A stretch of 28,626 bases of DNA from a bacterium 210820-DFI.6.37 (lineage in GTDB: Bacteria > Bacillota > Clostridia > Peptostreptococcales > Anaerovoracaceae). The notes under the pieces were generated by a model. The model was given only the letters and a program-made list of their open reading frames with translations, did not search any database and had not been told where the DNA came from. Of the stretch, positions 7,501 to 14,962 are shown one piece after another. The position numbers and the translations under genes were made by a program. Each line of letters starts with the position of its first letter. The stretch's first letter is position 1. The stretch is taken from NCBI GenBank assembly GCA_020558355.1, contig JAJCKG010000026.1, positions 1 through 28,626 of the forward strand. The letters are read 5' to 3'.

Positions 7501-7553
7501 AAAACAGAAACATTCGGCTGAAAACAGAGCAATGTTTCTGTTTTTTCTTTTTT
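7501..7553 (+). terminator. Intrinsic terminator
   Basis: A 12-bp stem, AACAGAAACATT (7503-7514) with AATGTTTCTGTT (7531-7542), followed by a T-rich run. Between the secreted gene (ends 7396) and this hairpin I see no gene or other structure. Confidence 0.88.
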
Positions 7554-7576
7554 GTAAGGATTGTACCGCGAGAGAT

Positions 7577-7632
7577 TTGATTTTTCTGTCAAAATAAGAT
7601 AGAATGTCTGTATTAGTGACGAAATCTATAAT
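7577..7632 (+). promoter_or_regulatory. Promoter region of the ior operon
   Basis: Best match is TTGATT (7577-7582), a 17-base spacer and TAGAAT (7600-7605). A second possible promoter is TGTCTG (7605-7610), 16 bases and TATAAT (7627-7632). Either leaves a leader of about 75-100 bases before iorA, with no clear structure in it. Confidence 0.6.
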
Positions 7633-7711
7633 CCCTGAAATTTAAAGGGGAACAGAAAACCATCGAGTACACCATTACAGAAAGAGTAAATAAAAAGTAA
7701 AGAGGTTGGAC

Positions 7712-9439
7712 ATGGAAAAGAAAATAATGTTAGGAAATGAGGCTTTTGCGAGAGGAGCCTATGAAGCGGGGGTGCGGGTCATCTCATCCTATCCGGGAAC
7801 TCCCAGCACGGAAGTGACCGAATCCGCCGCGCGGTACGATGAAATTCATGTAGAATGGGCGCCCAATGAAAAAGTCGGGACTGAGGTAGCCGTAGGGGCT
7901 TCCATCGGGGGCGCCAGAGCCCTGTCCTGTATGAAGCATGTGGGACTTAACGTAGCGGCTGACCCGTTTTTTACAGCAGCCTATACCGGCGTAACAGGAG
8001 GCCTTGTAATCCTGGTTGCCGATGATAACGGATGTCATTCCAGCCAGAACGAGCAGGATTCCCGTTATCACGGAAGAGGCGCGGGCGTGCCTATTCTGGA
8101 GCCTGCCAACGCGCAGGAGTGCAAGGACTTTATGAAATTTGCCTATGAGATGAGTGAAAAATACGACACACCGGTCCTGATGCGTTCCAACACAAGAATT
8201 TCCCATTCCAGAGGAATCGTTACGCAAGAGGCCCGGCAGGAGCGGGAAATAAAGCCTTATGAAAAAAATATCCAGAAATATGTAGCCATGCCTGCCATGG
8301 CGAAAAAGCTTCATGCCGCGCAGGAAAAGAGACTGCGGCAGATCCAGGAGGATTCCAGAGACTACGCCATCAATAAGATGGAAATCAAGGATAAAAAAAT
8401 CGGTATCATTACCAGCGGAATCTGTTATCAGTATGTAAAAGAAGCCCTGCCGGAAGCAAGTGTCCTGAAAATGGGGCTCATTAATCCGCTTCCAAAGGGA
8501 CTGATCCAGGAGTTTGCCTCTCAGGTAGAAGAGGTCTATGTAATCGAAGAAGGAAATCCGTTCTTTGAAGAGCAGATCCGCGCGATGGGAATTCCGGCAA
8601 AGGGAAAGGATATGTTTACCATCCAGGGCGAATATTCCGCCAACATGATCCGCAAAGCCTTCACAGGACAGGAGCCAGAGCATGTTCCGGCGCGGGAAGC
8701 GGCGGGAAGACCGCCTCTTATGTGCGCGGGCTGTCCGCATAGAGGCCTGTTCTACATATTAAGCAAGCTGAAGAAAACCGTATTGGGAGATATCGGCTGC
8801 TATACCCTGGGAGCGCTTCCGCCGACCTCCGCCATTGACGCCTGTCTGTGCATGGGCGCTTCCATTACAATGGCGCACGGATTTGAAAAAGCCAGAGGCA
8901 AAGCGGCGGCCAAAGATACCGTTGCGGTTTTGGGAGATTCTACCTTCTTCCACTCCGGCATTACCGGCCTGATCAATATGAATTACAATCAGTCATCAGG
9001 GACCGTTATCGTGCTGGATAACCGGATTACGGGCATGACCGGACATCAGGACAACCCTTCCACCGGAAGAAACGCCAAAGGAGAAGAGGCGCCGGCTATC
9101 GACATTGCGGACATTGCCAGAGCCTGCGGCGTAAAACATATTGTAGAAGTGGATCCCTTCGACCTTCCAGCGGTAGAAAAGGCGGTAAAAGAAGAGACCG
9201 CGAGAGACGCGCTTTCTGTTATTATCACAAAGCGCCCGTGCGCGCTGATCGTAAAACAGCCGAATATCCCGCATCTTGTTACAGATGGCTGCAAGAACTG
9301 CAGAAAATGTATGGATATCGGGTGTCCCGCCATTGAAATCGAAGATGGAAAGCCGGTTATTGTGGCGGAAAGCTGCGTTGGCTGCGGACTCTGCAAAGAT
9401 GTATGTCCGTTTGACGCCATCAAAGAGGAGGTAAAATAG
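7712..9439 (+). CDS. iorA: Indolepyruvate:ferredoxin oxidoreductase, alpha subunit
   Basis: 575 residues from the ATG at 7712 (AAAGAGG 6 bases upstream; the in-frame TTG at 7706 touches that site and is unlikely). IorA with IorB oxidatively decarboxylates aryl pyruvates, made by transamination of Trp, Phe or Tyr, to arylacetyl-CoA with CoA and reduction of ferredoxin. Order: an N-terminal pyrimidine-binding domain with SYPGTPSTEV; a middle domain; a C-terminal thiamine-diphosphate domain with CAGCPHRG and GDSTFFHSG; then two [4Fe-4S] ferredoxin motifs, CKNCRKCMDIGCP and CVGCGLCKDVCP (about residues 526-570). All expected parts are present. The stop is one base before iorB, so translation is coupled. 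Confidence 0.96.
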   Translation: MEKKIMLGNEAFARGAYEAGVRVISSYPGTPSTEVTESAARYDEIHVEWAPNEKVGTEVAVGASIGGARALSCMKHVGLNVAADPFFTAAYTGVTGGLVILVADDNGCHSSQNEQDSRYHGRGAGVPILEPANAQECKDFMKFAYEMSEKYDTPVLMRSNTRISHSRGIVTQEARQEREIKPYEKNIQKYVAMPAMAKKLHAAQEKRLRQIQEDSRDYAINKMEIKDKKIGIITSGICYQYVKEALPEASVLKMGLINPLPKGLIQEFASQVEEVYVIEEGNPFFEEQIRAMGIPAKGKDMFTIQGEYSANMIRKAFTGQEPEHVPAREAAGRPPLMCAGCPHRGLFYILSKLKKTVLGDIGCYTLGALPPTSAIDACLCMGASITMAHGFEKARGKAAAKDTVAVLGDSTFFHSGITGLINMNYNQSSGTVIVLDNRITGMTGHQDNPSTGRNAKGEEAPAIDIADIARACGVKHIVEVDPFDLPAVEKAVKEETARDALSVIITKRPCALIVKQPNIPHLVTDGCKNCRKCMDIGCPAIEIEDGKPVIVAESCVGCGLCKDVCPFDAIKEEVK

Positions 9440-9440
9440 C

Positions 9441-10016
9441 ATGAAAGACACCAATATACTTATCGTAGGCGTTGGCGGACAGGGAACCCTTCTGGCCAGC
9501 GTACTCCTTGGAAAACTCGCCCTTGAAGAGGGCTTTGACGTAAAGCTGGCAGAGGTTCACGGAATGGCCCAGAGAGGCGGAAGTGTAGTGACCCATGTAA
9601 GGATCAGTGAAACGGAAGTCTATTCCCCTCTCATTGAAGAAGGCGGCGCGGATGTGATTATTGCCTTCGAAGAGCTGGAAGCCTATCGGTGGATATCCTA
9701 TCTGAAAAAGGATGGAGCCATCTTTGTCAATACACAACAGATCAAACCGATGCCGGTCATTATGGGAACCGCGGAGTATCCGGAAGATGTAGTGGGATTT
9801 TTAAAAGAAAACGCCGCAAAGGTGATCAGCATCGATGCGCTGGATATCGCGACCAAGTGCGGAAGCGTAAAAGCAGTCAATACAGTGCTGCTGGGCGCGG
9901 TAGCCAAAGAGCTGCCTTTCTCAAAGGAAAGCTGGCTGAAGCAGATTGAAAGCACAGTGAAACCAAAGTTTGTAGAGCTGAATAAAACAGCTTTTGAAAA
10001 AGGTTATCAGGCGTGA
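9441..10016 (+). CDS. iorB: Indolepyruvate:ferredoxin oxidoreductase, beta subunit
   Basis: 191 residues, typical length. It is the gamma-like domain of 2-oxoacid:ferredoxin oxidoreductases that completes the IorAB complex and helps bind CoA. It begins with a nucleotide-type loop, ILIVGVGGQGTLLAS, and carries the family block EVHGMAQRGGSVVTHVR. GAGGAGG lies about 8 bases before the ATG, inside the end of iorA. Isoleucine codons here are mostly ATC/ATT (2 of 14 are ATA by hand count). The next gene, an arylacetate-CoA ligase, follows after 87 bases without a terminator. Confidence 0.96.
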   Translation: MKDTNILIVGVGGQGTLLASVLLGKLALEEGFDVKLAEVHGMAQRGGSVVTHVRISETEVYSPLIEEGGADVIIAFEELEAYRWISYLKKDGAIFVNTQQIKPMPVIMGTAEYPEDVVGFLKENAAKVISIDALDIATKCGSVKAVNTVLLGAVAKELPFSKESWLKQIESTVKPKFVELNKTAFEKGYQA

Positions 10017-10103
10017 GCTACAGCAGGAAAACAACCCGAAAGCAAACGGCGGATGTCCTAAGAGCCATATTAATGATTATTTTTTAGGAGGAGTTGAAGT
10101 ACC

Positions 10104-11405
10104 ATGATTTGGAATGAAGCAATCGAATGCGCGGATCGGAAAACCATTGAAGAGATTCAGTTGAAAAAGCTGAAGGAAACGGTAGCTCATGTATATGAGA
10201 ATGTAGAGCCTTATAGGAAGAAGATGGACGCTAAAAATGTAAGGCCGGAACATATCCAGACCCTTGCGGACATTACAAAGCTTCCATTCATCACAAAGGA
10301 AGACCTGGCGGAAAATTATCCTACCGGACTGTTTGCGAAGGATATGCGCGACATCGTCCGGATCCACGCGTCTTCCGGAACGACCGGAAAGCCGAAGATC
10401 GCGGGGTATACAAGAAGCGATCTGGATATGTGGGGTGAATGTGTGGCAAGATGCCTGGCCATGGCGGGAGCCACCCCGGACTCCGTTGTACAGGTAGCGT
10501 ACGGATACGGCCTGTTTACCGGCGGCCTGGGAGCCCATATCGGAGCGGAAACCATGGGAGCGACGGTTATCCCTATGAGCAGCGGAAATACCCAGAAGCA
10601 GCTTATGTTCATGCAGGATCTGAAGAGTACACACCTTTGCTGCACCCCATCCTACGCTCTGACCATTGCCGAAGCGGCGGAAAAAGCGGGCCTGAAACCG
10701 GATGAGATCACCCTGCAGGGCGGAGTTTTCGGAGCGGAGCCTTGGACAGAAGGTATGCGCAAAGAGATCGAAAAGCGTCTCGGCATCCACGCTCACGATA
10801 TTTATGGACTTTCCGAGATCATGGGTCCTGGCGTTTCTACCAGCTGCCGCGAAAATGCGGGAATGCATATTATGGAAGACTATTTCCTGCCGGAAATCAT
10901 CAATCCGGATACACTGGAACCAGTACCGGACGGCGAAAAGGGCGAGCTGGTAATTACCACCATCGGTAAAGAAGGAATGCCGCTGATCCGCTACAGAACA
11001 AGAGATATCTGCTATATCACCCGGGAAAAGTGCAAGTGCGGAAGAACGCTGGCAAGAATGAGCCGGGTATTCGGACGTACAGATGATATGCTGATCATCC
11101 GAGGGGTTAACGTATTCCCGTCCCAGGTGGAAACGGTTATTGCCCAGTTCGAAGGCACCCTGACCATGAACTACAAGCTGTATGTAGGAAGAGAAGACAA
11201 CAAGGACACCTTTGAGCTGGCAGTAGAGCTGGCTGACGGACTGGCCATCGATGATATCAAATTTGTTGAAAATCTGAGAAGCCGCGTTGATCACCAATTG
11301 AGAAGCATTCTGGGGATCGGCTGTAAGATTCGCTTCCTCAGCGCCGGAACGCTGCCGAGAAGTGAAGGAAAAGCAGTCCGCGTTGAAGATACAAGAAAGC
11401 TGTAG
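10104..11405 (+). CDS. paaK: Phenylacetate-CoA ligase family protein
   Basis: 433 residues, full length for the family. Acyl-adenylate-forming enzyme: arylacetate + ATP + CoA gives arylacetyl-CoA + AMP + PPi. Visible motifs are the P-loop-like SSGTTGKPK (about residues 90-98), YGLSEIMGPG, the YRTRD block and the C-terminal GRTDDMLIIRGVNVFPSQ hinge, followed by the small PaaK C-terminal domain. The start has AGGAGGA about 10 bases upstream. Being in the same operon as iorAB suggests it handles the aryl-CoA product of IorAB, either activating arylacetates or running in reverse to conserve energy; the direction is inferred. An ACT protein gene follows after 18 bases. Confidence 0.93.
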   Translation: MIWNEAIECADRKTIEEIQLKKLKETVAHVYENVEPYRKKMDAKNVRPEHIQTLADITKLPFITKEDLAENYPTGLFAKDMRDIVRIHASSGTTGKPKIAGYTRSDLDMWGECVARCLAMAGATPDSVVQVAYGYGLFTGGLGAHIGAETMGATVIPMSSGNTQKQLMFMQDLKSTHLCCTPSYALTIAEAAEKAGLKPDEITLQGGVFGAEPWTEGMRKEIEKRLGIHAHDIYGLSEIMGPGVSTSCRENAGMHIMEDYFLPEIINPDTLEPVPDGEKGELVITTIGKEGMPLIRYRTRDICYITREKCKCGRTLARMSRVFGRTDDMLIIRGVNVFPSQVETVIAQFEGTLTMNYKLYVGREDNKDTFELAVELADGLAIDDIKFVENLRSRVDHQLRSILGIGCKIRFLSAGTLPRSEGKAVRVEDTRKL

Positions 11406-11423
11406 TGTGAGGAGGAACAAGCT

Positions 11424-11861
11424 ATGTTAATAAAACAGATGTCTGTGTTTGTGGAAAATACAACCGGAAGACTGGCGGAGCTGACCAGTATCCTGGCCGG
11501 GGAAAAAATCGACCTGAAGGCCGCGACCATTGCTGAAACCGTGGATTTCGGCATTTTAAGATGTATCGTAGATGATCCGGAAAAGGCTACAGAGGTTCTA
11601 AAGGCAAAAGGCTTTACCGCCAGCATCACCCCAGTCCTTGCCGTAGAAATGGCAGATCATCCCGGCGGCTTTGCCGCGATTTTGGAAGTCCTGGCAAAGG
11701 AGCGGATCCCAGTAGATTATATTTACTCCACAGTCCGTTCCAAAGAAGAAACGGCTGCCATCGTCATGAAAGTAGAAGAGCCGCAGAAAGCCATTCAGCT
11801 GCTTCAGAAAAACAATGTAAAGCTGTATACGATGGAAGAGCTGCTGGCCCTGGGGAAATAA
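11424..11861 (+). CDS. Tandem ACT-domain protein
   Basis: 145 residues made of two consecutive ACT domains: the first starts at KQMSVFVENTTGRLAELTSIL and the second near AVEMADHPGGFAAIL. ACT domains bind amino acids and usually regulate an enzyme. No catalytic or DNA-binding domain is attached. Stand-alone ACT proteins of this kind often sit next to phenylacetate-CoA ligase and ior genes, so it may sense Phe, Tyr or Trp and modulate the pathway; this is an inference from position. GAGGAGG lies about 9 bases upstream. It is the last gene of the iorA-iorB-paaK set; I saw no strong terminator after it. Confidence 0.88.
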   Translation: MLIKQMSVFVENTTGRLAELTSILAGEKIDLKAATIAETVDFGILRCIVDDPEKATEVLKAKGFTASITPVLAVEMADHPGGFAAILEVLAKERIPVDYIYSTVRSKEETAAIVMKVEEPQKAIQLLQKNNVKLYTMEELLALGK

Positions 11862-11936
11862 CGGAAATATTCTTCAAGTCCGGGTATAATTAACCTGCCT
11901 GGCATATTAAGTATTGTTTGTTTAAAGGAGGAAAAC

Positions 11937-12719
11937 ATGAAATCTGCAAGAAAACACGGAGCGCTGATTATTGCGCTGGTTATGGTACTCACCGCGATCC
12001 CGTCCTTTGCAATGGCGAAAACATCGTCGGATGACACCCAGCTGAAACGGCCGGTGCTGACAAATCACGCGGCCAGCAAAACCAGCATTAAAAACACCTG
12101 GAAAAAAGTAAAAGGCGCCAAAGGCTATGAGGTATACCGGGCCACAAAGGCAAAGGGAAAATACAAGAAGGTAAAGACCATCAAGAATGGAAAGACTGTG
12201 ACCTGGACCAACAAAAAATTAAAGGAAGGCAAGAATTACTTCTATAAAGTACGGGCCTATAAGCTGGTAAAAGGAAAGAAGCAATACAGCAAATTCAGTA
12301 CGGCTGAGTGGGCTGTACCGACCAATTATCCAAACTGGGAATACAGCATCAGCGGAAAGACAAAAACGACAAAGACCTTAAAACTGACCCTGGTCAATAA
12401 GAGCCGTTACAGCATGAGCTTTTATTCTGAAGGGCTGTGTCTGAAAAATAAGGACGCGAAAACAGCGTGGGACGCTATGGCTCAGGAAGAATGGGAAAAC
12501 GCTTCGGATTCCGATCTGATAGCCAAAGGGATCATTCCAGCCGCGATGGCAAAGAAGATAACCATCAAGCCAGGACAGAAAAAGACACTGACTTATAAAA
12601 CCTCTGTCAGTGTAAAGTACACGAAATCCAGCTTTATCCAATCCGATTTCCGTTATAATAAAAAGGACTACGGAATGCTGCACAGCAGTAAATACGGTGA
12701 CGAGCTCTGGATCTATTAA
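11937..12719 (+). CDS. Secreted fibronectin type III protein
   Basis: 260 residues. Signal peptide: Lys/Arg-rich start, a hydrophobic core ALIIALVMVLTAIP, and probable cleavage after FAMA. The mature part begins with a fibronectin type III domain (about residues 37-130), recognisable by WKKVKGAKGYEVYR and NYFYKVRAYK, a form common in surface proteins of Clostridia. It is rich in lysine and strongly basic. A second beta-rich domain (about 135-260) resembles the mature protein at 6926-7396, with shared spacing of L-x-(I/L)-x-N, M-x-(F/I)-(F/Y)-S and F-x-Y-(D/N). Probable role: extracellular binding or cell-wall association; no enzyme motif seen. AAAGGAGG lies 6 bases before the ATG. Confidence 0.82.
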   Translation: MKSARKHGALIIALVMVLTAIPSFAMAKTSSDDTQLKRPVLTNHAASKTSIKNTWKKVKGAKGYEVYRATKAKGKYKKVKTIKNGKTVTWTNKKLKEGKNYFYKVRAYKLVKGKKQYSKFSTAEWAVPTNYPNWEYSISGKTKTTKTLKLTLVNKSRYSMSFYSEGLCLKNKDAKTAWDAMAQEEWENASDSDLIAKGIIPAAMAKKITIKPGQKKTLTYKTSVSVKYTKSSFIQSDFRYNKKDYGMLHSSKYGDELWIY

Positions 12720-12729
12720 TTGAAAATTA

Positions 12730-12779
12730 CGAAACAGTGGAGGCAGTGACTCACGCGAGTCACTGCCTCTATTGTTTCG
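12730..12779. terminator. Long convergent terminator hairpin
   Basis: Perfect 13-bp stem GAGGCAGTGACTC / GAGTCACTGCCTC (12740-12752, 12757-12769) with an ACGC loop, extended outside by CGAAACA / TGTTTCG. T-runs are weak on both sides, but its place between two convergent genes fits a shared terminator. Confidence 0.8.
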
Positions 12780-12790
12780 GTACGGTCATT

Positions 12791-13918
12791 TTACATACAT
12801 GCCAAAAAAGTTTCTTTCATACTGCAGGAAAGCGGATATCCAAGGTCCGCGAAGGTTTTGTCCATAGCGTCCAGTGTCAGGGCCATATCCTCTTTCCTGG
12901 CGTTTTCGCCCATATGGCCGATGCGGATTACTTTTCCGGCCAGCACATCGAAGCATCCGGAAATCATTACATTGTATTTTTCCTGCATCGTAGACAGGAT
13001 CTGTGTATCTGTCAGACCCTCCGGCACTTCAATGACAGTTACTGTATTGGAAAAGCCTTCTTTCAGATAAAGGCTCAGACCGGCTTTCTGTACAGCCTGT
13101 CTTGTAGCCGCGGCGATCTTCGCGTGGCGGTGGGTGATATCCGGTTCTGCCTTTACATTATCCAGCGCTGCCCGCAGACCGTTGATATCACTGATGGGCA
13201 TAGTGTAAGGAAACCACTTGTCCTGGTAATAAGTTTTGAAGGTAAGGATATTGGCGTAAAAGGAAGCGATCGGCGTCTTTCTGTTTTCCATAGCTTCCAT
13301 GGCCTTGTGGCTTACCCACAGCATGGTCAGACCGGCAGGCGCGGAAAGGGCCTTCTGAGAGCCGCCGCAGAGAATGTCGATTTTGCTGTCATCCACATTG
13401 ACGTATTCGCCGAACATACCGGCTACCGAATCGACAACCGAAAGGATCCCGTACTCCGCCAGCATAGGGCAGATAACCGAAACGTCGTTAATTACGCCGC
13501 TTGGCGTATCGCAGTGAACTACAGTCGCGTATTTGAAATCCGAATCCTTTTCCAGAAAGGCTTTCAGCTCAGCCGCGTCAATGGGACGGCGATAATCGGA
13601 TGTGAAGAGCACCGGCTCGCCGCCGTAGATTTTCACAAAATCAGCAAAGCCCTTTCCGAAAATTCCATTGTCCAGCACCAGCACCCGGTCTCCCGGCTCT
13701 GTCAGAGAAGCGCAGGCCGCTTCCAGACCGAGTATCCCTTCTCCGCCCAGAATATAGGCGGTTCCGCTGGAATGCAGCAGCTCCTGCAGGATGTCGCAGG
13801 TTTCCTTGTAAAATTCACAGAAAGCCACGTCCAGATCCGGATTGGTGGTTTCCAGGCTTCTTGCCATTCGAACATTTTCGCGGACCTGAGTTGGTCCGGC
13901 AGTCATAATTTTATACAT
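12791..13918 (-). CDS. Class V PLP-dependent aminotransferase, pyridoxamine-pyruvate / alanine-glyoxylate type
   Basis: 375 residues, fold-type I class V. Landmarks: N-terminal TAGPT; GGEGILGLEAA (Glu60); HCDTPSGVIND; cofactor Asp163 in VVDSVAG; the Schiff-base Lys189 in GGSQKALSAP; and RIGHMG near the C-terminus. The usual assignment is alanine-glyoxylate or serine-pyruvate aminotransferase. Several blocks (the Glu in the first motif, DTPSG instead of the common ETSTG, FGKGF, and FPYT...DINGL) recall pyridoxamine-pyruvate aminotransferase of vitamin B6 catabolism, as I remember that family; this is a hypothesis. AAAGGAG lies 8 bases upstream. It is 18 bases downstream of an ECF transporter S-component gene, so the two are one operon and may handle the same vitamin-like compound. 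Confidence 0.85.
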   Translation of the reverse strand: MYKIMTAGPTQVRENVRMARSLETTNPDLDVAFCEFYKETCDILQELLHSSGTAYILGGEGILGLEAACASLTEPGDRVLVLDNGIFGKGFADFVKIYGGEPVLFTSDYRRPIDAAELKAFLEKDSDFKYATVVHCDTPSGVINDVSVICPMLAEYGILSVVDSVAGMFGEYVNVDDSKIDILCGGSQKALSAPAGLTMLWVSHKAMEAMENRKTPIASFYANILTFKTYYQDKWFPYTMPISDINGLRAALDNVKAEPDITHRHAKIAAATRQAVQKAGLSLYLKEGFSNTVTVIEVPEGLTDTQILSTMQEKYNVMISGCFDVLAGKVIRIGHMGENARKEDMALTLDAMDKTFADLGYPLSCSMKETFLACM

Positions 13919-13936
13919 CGGTTAATCTCCTTTTCT

Positions 13937-14470
13937 TTAGAATTTCGCAGCAAGCTTTTTCAGCCGGTCAGCAAATGGAAAGACGATAATCGCGGCAACG
14001 ACTACCTGAATAATATTTCCCGGTATGGAGCCCAGAGGAACGATCCAGTTTTGATAAAGGATGACCTCAGTAAAGTAGTAGCCCACGATTTTGATTACCA
14101 GAGCGGTAAACATAGCCAGCGCGTTGAACAGATACGGGTGCTTTTTGCCCTTTTCGCTGATCAGACCAGCTACATAGCCCATGGCTCCTACCACAACAAA
14201 GGTGAAGGGCGCCCAGGCGGTCCATCCGGAAATCAGATCAAAGAGACCCATTCCAAAAGCTCCGGCGATGGCTCCGGTTTTTCTGCCATAGATGATGGCG
14301 GCCAGAAAGAGCGGTACGTTTCCCAGATGGATCAGACCGCCGTTTCCCATCAGCGGAAGCCGGATGTTGATAAACATCGTCGCGACCAGGGTCAACGCGA
14401 TAAACAGAGCGTTGATCACCAGCGTTTTGGTTGTGTTCTTTGATGCGGTGGCTTTTGTAGTTGTGTTCAT
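13937..14470 (-). CDS. ECF transporter S-component (substrate-binding membrane subunit)
   Basis: 177 residues with about five to six hydrophobic segments. The block GGLIHLGNVPLFLAAIIYG, followed by GAIAGAFGMGLFDLISGW and WAPFTFVVVGAMGYVAGLI, is characteristic of the ECF S-component family (PF07155-like). S-components bind vitamins or similar small molecules and share a common EcfAA'T energising module, which is not in this window. The start is supported by AGAGGGA about 6 bases upstream. The first aligned residues before TLVINALFIAL are a Thr/Lys-rich cytoplasmic tail. The downstream aminotransferase suggests a B6-type substrate, but this is inference only. Confidence 0.88.
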   Translation of the reverse strand: MNTTTKATASKNTTKTLVINALFIALTLVATMFINIRLPLMGNGGLIHLGNVPLFLAAIIYGRKTGAIAGAFGMGLFDLISGWTAWAPFTFVVVGAMGYVAGLISEKGKKHPYLFNALAMFTALVIKIVGYYFTEVILYQNWIVPLGSIPGNIIQVVVAAIIVFPFADRLKKLAAKF

Positions 14471-14640
14471 TTGTTCCCTCTTTTCCTTATAGTTCTAGAA
14501 TAAAATAGCGGTGTTATCTAGCATACAGGAAAAGTATTACTGAATAAATAGACAAAATTAATTATTTATTTCGGGTCAGCGTAGGGTTTTCAGGGAATAA
14601 GGAAGTACAAAAGAGTACAGTTTGCCTGTTTTGAAAAATA

Positions 14641-14670
14641 AAAAGGGGACAGTTTGCGAAACTCGCAAAC
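14641..14670. repeat. Palindromic hairpin with GGGGACAG flank, possible dispersed repeat
   Basis: AAAAGGGGACA is followed by GTTTGCG-AAACT-CGCAAAC (14652-14670), a 7-bp perfect stem. On the minus strand it is followed by a T-rich tract but no gene reads through it. The surrounding 14471-14740 stretch has no supportable gene. It could be a repetitive palindromic element; copy number cannot be judged from one window. Confidence 0.35.
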
Positions 14671-14740
14671 CGCAAAGTGGCGGCGGATATGCTTTCGGCG
14701 GGATTTGAGGGAGGAAGAGAAAGAGCTTTACAAATGAAAT

Positions 14741-14765
14741 GTGGAATTGGTAATACCAGATACCA
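14741..14765. promoter_or_regulatory. Upstream FadR/GntR-type operator (site 1)
   Basis: Core TTGGT-AAT-ACCA (14747-14758), inside an outer GTGG...CCAC pair (14741-14744, 14762-14765). The core fits the TGGT-N3-ACCA pattern of FadR-subfamily GntR regulators. It lies about 40 bases upstream of the -35 box, centred at 14753. A FadR-family gene sits at the far end of this gene cluster (20610). Confidence 0.6.
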
Positions 14766-14799
14766 CAATGAATATTTCTGCCAAAAAAGTTGAATTTTG

Positions 14800-14828
14800 T
14801 TGACATTATGACATTGCATTCATATAAT
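14800..14828 (+). promoter_or_regulatory. Perfect-consensus sigma-A promoter of the oxidoreductase-hypA-DUF5692-hypB operon
   Basis: TTGACA (14800-14805), exactly 17 bases, TATAAT (14823-14828): full consensus in both hexamers at optimal spacing. Such a strong promoter normally needs repression, which the two flanking operators can provide. Predicted start near 14835, giving a leader of about 128 bases. Confidence 0.85.
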
Positions 14829-14845
14829 ATAAACAAATAATAGAT

Positions 14846-14860
14846 ATTGGTCATACCAAT
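14846..14860. promoter_or_regulatory. Downstream FadR/GntR-type operator (site 2)
   Basis: Perfect inverted repeat ATTGGT-CAT-ACCAAT, centred at 14853, about 12-26 bases after the predicted transcription start. Same TGGT-N3-ACCA core as site 1 and exactly 100 bases from it centre to centre. A repressor here would block transcription start or elongation, and a pair of bound dimers could loop the promoter. Confidence 0.68.
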
Positions 14861-14962
14861 TAAAGCAAACTTATACGCGACAAAAAAGAAGAACTGAAGA
14901 ACCAAATGAGTGCAACCTTAATGGCCTTTGAAAACGGCCACGCGCATGAAAGGAGAATGCTT

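Noticed and set aside
10077..11420. 447-codon open frame antisense to the phenylacetate-CoA ligase gene
   Set aside because: Shadow frame; the plus-strand product carries all PaaK motifs.
12737..14443. Long open frame on the plus strand (568 codons) across the aminotransferase and ECF genes
   Set aside because: It is antisense to two well-supported genes with conserved motifs and good ribosome-binding sites; its translation shows no recognisable domain.
14562..14905. Two overlapping minus-strand open frames upstream of the large oxidoreductase
   Set aside because: They cover the promoter and operators, lack recognisable domains and have unconvincing starts.
14906..14962. Longer N-terminus for the large oxidoreductase
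   Set aside because: The ATG at 14906 has no good ribosome-binding site, whereas AGGAG lies 7 bases before the ATG at 14963.
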